Shown here piece by piece: positions 6,673-12,428 of a stretch of 22,227 nt of DNA (the stretch's first letter is position 1; every line of letters begins with the position of its first letter). Source of the DNA: Actinomycetes bacterium (lineage in GTDB: Bacteria > Actinomycetota > Thermoleophilia > Solirubrobacterales > Solirubrobacteraceae). Made by a program: the position numbers and the translations under genes. A model generated the notes under the pieces. It worked only from the letters and a program-made list of their open reading frames with translations. It was not told the origin of the DNA and did not search any database. The DNA is taken from the NCBI GenBank assembly GCA_023404805.1, contig JAEYAL010000327.1, positions 1 to 22,227 on the forward strand, written 5' to 3'.

Positions 6673-7547
6673 GACGCATCCTCCTCAGCCTTCGGCTCCG
6701 CGTCAGCCGGGACCGGACCGTCGACGATGGGGGTCTCCCCCGCGTCGGCGACCAGCGTCTCGTCCTTGGCGGGCGCCTCAGCCTTGGGCTCCTCGGCGGG
6801 AGCCTCCTCGGCCTTGGCTTCCTCAGCCGGAGCCTCGTCTGCCTTCTTGGCCGGAGCCTTCTTGGCAGCAGGCTTCTTGGCGGGAGCCTTCTTCGCGGCG
6901 GGCTTCTTCTCCTCGGCGGGAGCCTCAGCTTCGGCCTCAGCCGGAGCGTCGGCCACGGCCGTGGCGGTCGCGTCAGCGGCCGCAGCATCAGCCTCGGCGC
7001 CGTTGCGGCCACGCTGCTCTGCCGAGAGGCCGAGCACCTCCGCGACGGTGATGCCGCGCAGCTGCGCGACTTCGACCGGGGTGCGGAGCTCGCGCAGGCC
7101 AGCGATCGTGGCCTTCACGAGGTTGATCGGGTTCTGCGAACCGAGCGACTTGGAGAGGATGTCGTGGATGCCAGCCAGCTCGAGCACGGCGCGCACTCCA
7201 CCACCGGCGATGACGCCGGTACCGGCCGAAGCCGGCTTGAGGAGCACGCTGCCCGAGTTGAACTCGCCCAGCACCTGGTGGGTGATGGTCGAGCCATGCT
7301 TCGGCACCTTGAACAGGTTCTTCTTGGCCTGCTCGACACCCTTCTGGATGGCGAGCGGGACCTCGTTGGCCTTGCCGTAGCCGATGCCGACGACTTCCTT
7401 CTCGTCGCCGACGACGACGAGCGCGGTGAAGCTGAAGCGGCGGCCGCCCTTGACGACCTTGGCGACGCGGTTGATCTCGACGACGCGCTCCTGAAGGTCG
7501 TAACCCTCAGGGCGGACCGCGCGATCAGAGACGGTGGTGAAGCTCAC
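6669..7547 (-). CDS. rpsE: 30S ribosomal protein S5 with a long C-terminal tail
   Basis: S5 helps form the mRNA entry channel of the 30S subunit and affects decoding accuracy. Residues 1-183 are a full S5: the N-terminal double-stranded-RNA-binding fold with VVEINRVAKVVKGGRRFSF, GIGYGKANEVPLAI, then the C-terminal domain with GTGVIAGGGVRAVLELAGI. Residues 184-292 are additional: an Ala-rich acidic stretch, Lys/Ala/Pro repeats (KKPAAKKAPAKK), then Glu/Ala/Pro-rich sequence ending in EEDAS. Typical S5 proteins are 160-220 residues. The start is GTG at 7547, overlapping rplR by 4 nt. The tail shares a near-identical 38-bp DNA segment with rplV. Confidence 0.96.
   Translation of the reverse strand: MSFTTVSDRAVRPEGYDLQERVVEINRVAKVVKGGRRFSFTALVVVGDEKEVVGIGYGKANEVPLAIQKGVEQAKKNLFKVPKHGSTITHQVLGEFNSGSVLLKPASAGTGVIAGGGVRAVLELAGIHDILSKSLGSQNPINLVKATIAGLRELRTPVEVAQLRGITVAEVLGLSAEQRGRNGAEADAAAADATATAVADAPAEAEAEAPAEEKKPAAKKAPAKKPAAKKAPAKKADEAPAEEAKAEEAPAEEPKAEAPAKDETLVADAGETPIVDGPVPADAEPKAEEDAS
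6841..6878 (-). repeat. 38-bp segment shared with rplV (copy in rpsE)
   Basis: This segment of the S5 tail matches 13042-13079 in the L22 head at 37 of 38 positions; the one difference is at 6870 (a) against 13071 (g). Both encode Lys/Ala/Pro-rich sequence in the same direction, about 6.2 kb apart. Confidence 0.8.
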
Positions 7548-7897
7548 AGCTGCAGCCCTCCCTCGCGGGCGGCCTCAGCGAACGCTGCGACACGACCGTG
7601 GTACTGGTAGCCGCCGCGATCGAACACAGCGACCTCGATGCCGGCAGCCTTGGCGCGCTCCGCGAGGAGCTTGCCAGCGGCCGCAGCCTGCTCGGTGGAC
7701 TTGAGGTCCTTGAGCGAAGGCTCGGTCCACGAGACCGATGCGATCGTGTGGCCGGCGAGATCGTCGATGAGCTGGGCGAAGATGCCGCGGTTGGAGCGGC
7801 GCACCGAAACGCGCGGGCGCTCGGCGGTGCCGCTGACCTTCGCGCGAACGCGGCGGCGGCGCTTGAGCCGCCGGTCTTCCTTGGTGACGAGACTCAT
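7544..7897 (-). CDS. rplR: 50S ribosomal protein L18
   Basis: L18 binds 5S rRNA in the central protuberance together with L5. The 117-residue product has a basic start (KEDRRLKRRRRVRAKVSGT), the family motif RPRVSVRRSNRGIFAQLIDD, and the C-terminal FDRGGYQYHGRVAAFAEAAR with GGLQL. Length is typical. It overlaps rplF by 4 nt (ATGA) and rpsE by 4 nt (GTGA), so the three are probably translationally coupled. Confidence 0.96.
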   Translation of the reverse strand: MSLVTKEDRRLKRRRRVRAKVSGTAERPRVSVRRSNRGIFAQLIDDLAGHTIASVSWTEPSLKDLKSTEQAAAAGKLLAERAKAAGIEVAVFDRGGYQYHGRVAAFAEAAREGGLQL

Positions 7898-8427
7898 GCT
7901 CGCTTACCGACCTTCCGGACGATGTGCTCGCCCTCGTACTTGATGCCCTTGCCCTTGTAGGGCTCCGGCGGCCGCTGCTTACGGATGTAAGCGGCGATCT
8001 CGCCGACCTGCTGCTTGTTGCTGCCCTTGACGATGATGCGCGTGGGCTGCGGGAGCTCGAACTCGATGCCCTCCGGTGCCGCGACGGGCACAGGGTGCGA
8101 GTAGCCGAGCGCGAGCTCGAGGTCCTTGCCCTTGAGCTGGCCTCGGTAACCGACGCCGGTGAGCTCGAGGGTCTTGGTGAACCCGCTGGTGACGCCCGTG
8201 ACCATGTTGGCCAGGAGCGAACGCGTGAGGCCGTGCAGGGCACGGTGCTCACCACGGTCCGTCGGGCGGGTGACGATCAGCTCGTCGCCCTGCTGCTCGA
8301 CGTTGATGTCGAGCGCGATGCGCTCGGAGAGCTCACCGAGGGGCCCCTTGACGGTGACCAGCTCGGGCTCGATGGTGACGGTGACCCCGCTGGGAACGGG
8401 AACCGGGAGACGTCCAACACGGCTCAT
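7894..8427 (-). CDS. rplF: 50S ribosomal protein L6
   Basis: L6 lies near the factor-binding site of the 50S subunit. The 177-residue product has the two duplicated L6 folds: SRVGRLPVPVPSGVTV and VKGPLGELS in the first, GVGYRGQLKGKDLELALGYS and VKGSNKQQVGEIAAYIR in the second. It ends with the signature PPEPYKGKGIKYEGEHIVRK. The ATG at 8427 is 2 nt after the rpsH stop. Length is normal. Confidence 0.97.
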   Translation of the reverse strand: MSRVGRLPVPVPSGVTVTIEPELVTVKGPLGELSERIALDINVEQQGDELIVTRPTDRGEHRALHGLTRSLLANMVTGVTSGFTKTLELTGVGYRGQLKGKDLELALGYSHPVPVAAPEGIEFELPQPTRIIVKGSNKQQVGEIAAYIRKQRPPEPYKGKGIKYEGEHIVRKVGKRA

Positions 8428-8429
8428 GG

Positions 8430-8840
8430 CTACCAGACCTCCGCGAGGACCTCGCCACCGACGCCAGCCTTGCGGGCGTCGTGACCGGTCATCACGCCCT
8501 TGGACGTGGAGACGATTGCGGTACCCATGCCGCCGAACACCTTGGGGATGTTCGTCGCGCCGACGTAGTGACGGCGACCGGGCCGCGACACACGGCGAAG
8601 GCCGGAGATCGCGGAGGAGCGGTCGGACGTGTACTTCAGCGTCACGCGGACGAGCGGGTACGGGCGACCCTCCACCGGGGGGAGGATCTCGTGGGACTCG
8701 ATGTAGCCCTGCTCCTGGAGGATGCGGACGATTTCGAGCTTGACCTTGGACGTCGGGATCTCGACGGTCGTGTGCGCAGCGCGGATCGCGTTGCGGACGC
8801 GGGTGAGGAGATCGGCGATCGGATCGGAGAACGAACTCAC
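8430..8840 (-). CDS. rpsH: 30S ribosomal protein S8
   Basis: S8 is a primary 16S rRNA binder in the central domain; in E. coli it also represses the spc operon. The 136-residue product starts SSFSDPIADLLTRVRNAIRA, includes IPTSKVKLEIVRIL, and ends with the RNA-binding block GMGTAIVSTSKGVMTGHDAR and GGEVLAEVW. The start is GTG at 8840, 4 nt after the rpsN stop. Whether S8 autoregulates this operon cannot be seen from the sequence. Confidence 0.97.
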   Translation of the reverse strand: MSSFSDPIADLLTRVRNAIRAAHTTVEIPTSKVKLEIVRILQEQGYIESHEILPPVEGRPYPLVRVTLKYTSDRSSAISGLRRVSRPGRRHYVGATNIPKVFGGMGTAIVSTSKGVMTGHDARKAGVGGEVLAEVW

Positions 8841-8844
8841 GGGA

Positions 8845-9030
8845 TTACCAGGACGACTTGGTCATGCCGGGGATCATGCCGCGGTGTGCGAGCTCGCGCA
8901 GGCACACACGGCAGACGCCGAACTTGCGGTACACGGAGCGCGGGCGGCCGCACTTACGGCAGCGCGAGTACTCACGCGTCTTGTACTTCTGCGGACGGGC
9001 TTGCCGAACGCGCTGAGAAGTCTTCGCCAT
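8845..9030 (-). CDS. rpsN: 30S ribosomal protein S14, zinc-binding (type Z)
   Basis: S14 is a late-binding protein of the 30S head. The 61-residue product is the short zinc form, with ligands Cys24, Cys27, Cys40 and Cys43 (CRKC and CRVC) and the end HRGMIPGMTKSSW. The ATG at 9030 (MAKTSQRVRQ) is the family start and lies 1 nt after the rplE stop; an in-frame upstream ATG at 9132 would overlap rplE. It has a slightly longer N-terminus than the 54-61 residue norm of Firmicutes. Its presence indicates zinc-dependent S14; a zinc-free paralogue, if any, is outside this window. Confidence 0.95.
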   Translation of the reverse strand: MAKTSQRVRQARPQKYKTREYSRCRKCGRPRSVYRKFGVCRVCLRELAHRGMIPGMTKSSW

Positions 9031-9031
9031 G

Positions 9032-9598
9032 CTAGCGGCGCTCCTTCGTGAACGGCAGACCGAGGGCCTCGAGCAGAGCGAGGGCTTCCTTGTCGGTCTG
9101 AGCGGAGGTCGTGATCGTGATGTCGAGACCACGGATCGCGTCGACCTTGTCGTAATCGATCTCCGGGAAGATCACCTGTTCCTTGACGCCCACGGAGTAG
9201 TTTCCGCGGCCGTCGAACGAGGTGCGCTTCAGACCGCTGAAGTCGCGCATACGCGGCAGAGCGATCGAGATGTAGCGGTCGATGAACTCGTAGGCGCGGT
9301 CACCACGCAGGGTGACGGCGACGCCGACGGGCATCTCTTCGCGGAGCTTGAAGGCGGCGATCGACTTGCGGGCGCGGCGCGTGTTGGGGCGCTGGCCCGT
9401 GATCTGAGCAAGCTGCTCAGTCGCGTTCTCAAGAACCTTGCGGTCCTGCTTCGCGTCGCCGACGCCCATGTTGACGGTCACCTTCTCGATGACCGGAACC
9501 TGCATGATCGAGCTGTAGCCCAGCTCTTCCTTCAGCTTCGGGCGGATGGTGTCGACGTACTGCGCGCGCAGGCGTGACGGGGCTGCAGTAGCGGCCAT
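9032..9598 (-). CDS. rplE: 50S ribosomal protein L5
   Basis: L5 binds 5S rRNA and forms a bridge to S13 in the 30S head. The 188-residue product carries RLRAQYVDTIRPKLKEELGY, then VPVIEKVTVNMGVGDAKQD, the ITGQRPNTRRARKSIAAFKL block and GVAVTLRGDRAYEFIDR. The C-terminal part has DIVITT-like sequence (LDITITTSAQTDKEALALL). Length is normal. Its ATG at 9598 overlaps the rplX stop by 1 nt (TGATG). Confidence 0.97.
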   Translation of the reverse strand: MAATAAPSRLRAQYVDTIRPKLKEELGYSSIMQVPVIEKVTVNMGVGDAKQDRKVLENATEQLAQITGQRPNTRRARKSIAAFKLREEMPVGVAVTLRGDRAYEFIDRYISIALPRMRDFSGLKRTSFDGRGNYSVGVKEQVIFPEIDYDKVDAIRGLDITITTSAQTDKEALALLEALGLPFTKERR

Positions 9599-9912
9599 CA
9601 GATGATCTCCCCTGAACGCACACCCACGCGGACCTTCTGGCCGTCGCGGATCTCAGAGCGAACGCGGGTCGGCTTCTTGTCCTTGGGGTCGATCAGGGCC
9701 ACGTTCGAAACGTGGACCGGAGCCTCCTCCTTGACGATGCCGCCTGGCTCGCTCGAGCCCGGGGTGGGCTTGACGTGCTTGGTTCGGATGTTGACACCGG
9801 AGACGTAGACGCGATCGCGATCGGCTTCGACGCGCAGGACCTTGCCGGTCTTGCCCTTGTCCTTGCCGGCGATGACGAATACCTCGTCGTCGGTACGGAT
9901 ACGGAGTGCCAT
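9598..9912 (-). CDS. rplX: 50S ribosomal protein L24
   Basis: L24 is an assembly-initiating 50S protein located near the tunnel exit. The 104-residue product has the KOW motif IAGKDKGKTGKVLRVEADRD, then VYVSGVNIRTKHVKP and GGIVKEEAPVHVSNVALIDP. Length and motif order match the family. It starts 4 nt after rplN and its stop overlaps the rplE start by 1 nt. Confidence 0.97.
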   Translation of the reverse strand: MALRIRTDDEVFVIAGKDKGKTGKVLRVEADRDRVYVSGVNIRTKHVKPTPGSSEPGGIVKEEAPVHVSNVALIDPKDKKPTRVRSEIRDGQKVRVGVRSGEII

Positions 9913-9916
9913 TTGC

Positions 9917-10285
9917 TTAGAGCACCTCAGGAGCGAGGGACACGATCTTCATGAAGCTGCGGTCGCGGAGCTCGCGAGCGACAGGTCCGAAGATGCGCGT
10001 ACCGCGCGGGTTGTTGTTGCCGTCGATGATCACCGCAGCGTTCTCGTCGAACGAGATGGCGGTGCCGTCGGGGCGGCCGTAGGTCTTCTTCGTGCGGACG
10101 ACGACGGCCTTGACGACCTCGCCCTTCTTCACGGAGCCGTTCGGCGTCGCCTGCTTCACCGTGGCGGTGATGACGTCGCCGACGAAGGCGTAGCGGCGCT
10201 TGGAGCCGCCGTGCACGCGGATGCAAAGGATCTCGCGGGCGCCGGTGTTGTCGGCGACCTTGAGACGTGACTCGTTCTGGATCAT
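9917..10285 (-). CDS. rplN: 50S ribosomal protein L14
   Basis: L14 lies at the subunit interface and forms part of bridge B8; ribosome silencing factor binds it in many bacteria. The 122-residue product has MIQNESRLKVADNTGAREIL, GDVITATVKQATPNGSVKKG and the signature FDENAAVIIDGNNNPRGTRI, then GPVARELRDRSFMKIVSLAP. It is the first spc gene and overlaps rpsQ by 4 nt, so the S10 and spc clusters run together with no visible terminator or promoter between them. Confidence 0.97.
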   Translation of the reverse strand: MIQNESRLKVADNTGAREILCIRVHGGSKRRYAFVGDVITATVKQATPNGSVKKGEVVKAVVVRTKKTYGRPDGTAISFDENAAVIIDGNNNPRGTRIFGPVARELRDRSFMKIVSLAPEVL

Positions 10286-10812
10286 CGAGCGCGCTCCAGG
10301 ATCTCGACCAGGCGCCAGCGCTTGGTGGCGGAGAGCGGACGGCTCTCGATCACCTTCACGACGTCGCCCTCGTTCGCCTCGTTGTTCACGTCATGGACGT
10401 GGATCTTCGACGACGAACGCACGATCTTCTTGTACTTGCGGTGACGCCGGGCGACGTCGATGCGGACCGTGATGGTCTTGTCGGGCTTCGCCGACACGAC
10501 CGTGCCGGTACGCACGAGCTTGCGGCCTTCGCCGTGCTCGCGCTTCGGGGTGCCCTCGTTGCCGGACGGAGTGGCCTTGGCCTTCTCCTGGTCGCGGCGG
10601 CGCTTGCGGGCGACGGCGTTCTGCTTGCGCAGCGCGTCGCGCTCAGCCTGGCGCTCTTCGTCGGTGCGAGCAGCGTTGTGCGTCCCGGAGTGAGCGCTGC
10701 GCTTGCGGCGACGCGCTTCCTTCGGGTGGAGCTTCTCGACAGGCTCAGCGGGGGCCGCAGCCTCGGGGGCCGTGGTCTCGCCGGCCTCGGGGTTCTCGGT
10801 CTCGTCAGCCAT
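10282..10812 (-). CDS. rpsQ: 30S ribosomal protein S17 with a charged N-terminal extension
   Basis: S17 is a primary 16S rRNA binder at the foot of the 30S subunit. The S17 fold occupies residues 96-176, with GRKLVRTGTVVSAKPDKTIT, ARRHRKYKKIVRSSSKIHVH and GDVVKVIESRPLSATKRW. Residues 1-95 are additional: an acidic Ala/Pro/Glu start (MADETENPEAGETTAPEA), then a highly charged Arg/Lys/Glu/Gln region (EARRRKRSAH, EERQAERDALRKQNAVARKR) that may form a helix. The family is usually 80-110 residues. The ATG at 10812 overlaps the rpmC stop by 1 nt (TGATG), which supports this start; no ATG or GTG near residue 95 obviously competes. Confidence 0.93.
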   Translation of the reverse strand: MADETENPEAGETTAPEAAAPAEPVEKLHPKEARRRKRSAHSGTHNAARTDEERQAERDALRKQNAVARKRRRDQEKAKATPSGNEGTPKREHGEGRKLVRTGTVVSAKPDKTITVRIDVARRHRKYKKIVRSSSKIHVHDVNNEANEGDVVKVIESRPLSATKRWRLVEILERAR

Positions 10813-11021
10813 CAGGATTCGGTGTTGGTCGTCTCACGGCGCTGGTTCGCGACCGTGAGTGCGCGAGCGAGCTCGCGCTTGGCGTTACGCAGCGCGGACG
10901 TGTCCTCGAGGGACCCCGTCGCATGCTGGAACCGCAGGCCGAAGAGCTCTCGGCGCTGGGTCTCGATGTGGGTCGCAAGCTCGTCTGCGGGGAGCTCGCG
11001 AAGTTCAGATGCGCGAGCCAT
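10812..11021 (-). CDS. rpmC: 50S ribosomal protein L29
   Basis: L29 is a small two-helix protein at the tunnel exit, where it helps form the docking site for trigger factor and SRP together with L23. The 69-residue product contains SELRELPADELATHIETQRR and ELFGLRFQHATGSLEDTSAL followed by RNAKRELARALTV. Length is normal. Start and stop each overlap the neighbour by 1 nt (TGATG on both sides). Confidence 0.95.
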   Translation of the reverse strand: MARASELRELPADELATHIETQRRELFGLRFQHATGSLEDTSALRNAKRELARALTVANQRRETTNTES

Positions 11022-11440
11022 CAGACGTCGCTCCCTTCGCGGGTGACGAACTTGGTGCGAACCGGAAGCTTGTGGCCGGCGAGGCGCATGGCCTCACGCG
11101 CGAGCGGCTCCGGCACGCCGGAGAGCTCGAACATCACACGACCAGGCTTCACGACGGCGACCCAGCCCTCCGGGGAACCCTTACCGGAACCCATGCGGGT
11201 CTCGGCAGGCTTCTTCGTGTAGGGCTTGTCCGGGAAGACGTTGATCCACACCTTGCCGCCACGCTTGATCTTGCGGGTCATCGCAATACGCGCCGCTTCG
11301 ATCTGACGGTTGGTGATCCAGCCTGCGTCGAGCGACTTGACGCCGTACTCGCCGAACTGGACCGTGGTCTGGCCGCGGCTGAAGCCAGCGCGACGGCCAC
11401 GATGCACCTTGCGGTGCTTGACACGCTTAGGAGCGAGCAT
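11021..11440 (-). CDS. rplP: 50S ribosomal protein L16
   Basis: L16 sits near the A site and peptidyl transferase centre and helps place the acceptor arm of tRNA. The 139-residue product begins MLAPKRVKHRKVHRGRRAGF, includes FGEYGVKSLDAGWITNRQIE and the signature RGGKVWINVFPDKPYTKKPA, then RMGSGKGSPEGWVAVVKPGR. Length is normal. Its ATG overlaps the rpsC stop by 1 nt (TAATG), an arrangement that usually couples translation. Confidence 0.97.
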   Translation of the reverse strand: MLAPKRVKHRKVHRGRRAGFSRGQTTVQFGEYGVKSLDAGWITNRQIEAARIAMTRKIKRGGKVWINVFPDKPYTKKPAETRMGSGKGSPEGWVAVVKPGRVMFELSGVPEPLAREAMRLAGHKLPVRTKFVTREGSDV

Positions 11441-12426
11441 TAACGAGCACCTCCGCCCGGGCGACCGCCCGGACCACCGGGGCGACCACCGCCGCCGGGA
11501 CCACGCCCGCCGCCAGGACCGCCGGGACCACGACCGCCGCCGCCACCGAAGCCGCCACGGCCACCCGGGCCACCGGGACCACGACCGCCGCCGGGACCAC
11601 CCGGACCGCGACCGCCACCAGGACCGCGACCACCGCCGGGACCACGACCGCCACCGGGACCACCCGGTCCGCGACCACGGCCACCGCCGCCCGGGCCGCC
11701 GCGACCGCGATCGCCGCGGCCGTCACGACCACCGCGGTCGCCAGGGGCGCCTGCGGGGCTCGGGGAGTCGATGTCGGTGAGATCGGAGTGCGTGTAGCCG
11801 TCGGGCATGATCTCGCCCTTGTTGATCCACACCTTCACGCCGATGCGGCCGAACGTCGTGCGGGCCTCGTAGAAGCCGTAGTCGATGTCGGCGCGGAGCG
11901 TGTGCAGCGGCACGCGACCCTCGCTGTAGGCCTCGGTGCGGGCCATTTCCGAACCGCCGAGGCGGCCGGAGACCTGGATCTTGCAGCCCTTGGCGCCGGA
12001 GCGGATCGCGCTCTGGAGCGCGCGCTTCATCGCGCGGCGGAAGGCCACGCGGTTCTGCAGCTGCTCGGCGATCGACTGGCTGACCAGCTTCGCGTCGAGC
12101 TCAGGGCGCTTGATCTCGAGGATGTTGACCTTGACCGACTTCGCGGTCAGGGCGTGCAGCTCGCGACGGAGAGCGTCGACCTCGCTACCGGACTTGCCGA
12201 TGACGATGCCGGGGCGCGCCGTGTTGATGTCGACTTCGACTTCCTGCGCGTTCTTGCGGATCAGGATGTCGGACAGGCCGGCGTGCGCGAGCTTGTGGTT
12301 GATGTGGCGGCGAATCCGGACGTCTTCTTCGAGCCAGTCAGCGAACTGACGCTCGTTGAACCACGTGCTGCGCCAGTCGTGGATGTAGCCGACGCGAAGG
12401 GACTCGGGGTGAACTTTCTGACCCAC
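11440..12426 (-). CDS. rpsC: 30S ribosomal protein S3 with a Gly/Arg/Pro-rich tail
   Basis: S3 is in the 30S head at the mRNA entry pore, where S3, S4 and S5 unwind incoming mRNA. Residues 1-about 222 are a complete S3: MGQKVHPESLRVGYIHDWRS, the KH domain with RPGIVIGKSGSEVDALRREL, and the C-terminal domain with GRLGGSEMARTEAYSEGRVP and FGRIGVKVWINKGEI. Residues 229-328 are a 100-residue tail of almost only Gly, Arg and Pro, with many RGP, RGG and GGPGG units and no lysine. Ordinary S3 proteins are 210-280 residues. The start is GTG at 12426, 2 nt after the rplV stop. The tail remains in frame to a TAA shared with rplP. Confidence 0.96.
   Translation of the reverse strand: MGQKVHPESLRVGYIHDWRSTWFNERQFADWLEEDVRIRRHINHKLAHAGLSDILIRKNAQEVEVDINTARPGIVIGKSGSEVDALRRELHALTAKSVKVNILEIKRPELDAKLVSQSIAEQLQNRVAFRRAMKRALQSAIRSGAKGCKIQVSGRLGGSEMARTEAYSEGRVPLHTLRADIDYGFYEARTTFGRIGVKVWINKGEIMPDGYTHSDLTDIDSPSPAGAPGDRGGRDGRGDRGRGGPGGGGRGRGPGGPGGGRGPGGGRGPGGGRGPGGPGGGRGPGGPGGRGGFGGGGGRGPGGPGGGRGPGGGGRPGGPGGRPGGGAR
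11443..11742 (-). repeat. Low-complexity repeats encoding the S3 Gly/Arg/Pro tail
   Basis: About 300 bp of the rpsC 3' end is built from GGN, CGN and CCN codons. On the plus strand the unit GGGACCACGACCGCC recurs at 11524, 11575 and 11638, spaced by 51 and 63 bp (multiples of three). Such DNA is prone to slippage, and every gain or loss must keep the frame for the rplP coupling to survive. Confidence 0.85.
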
Positions 12427-12428
12427 GG

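Noticed and set aside
6672..6998. Frameshift creating the S5 tail
   Set aside because: The tail keeps GC-rich third positions and ends in the standard 4-nt overlap with rpmD, so the frame appears genuine.
11443..11742. CRISPR-like or intergenic repeat array
   Set aside because: The repeats are irregular, in frame and coding for the S3 tail; there are no spacers of constant length.
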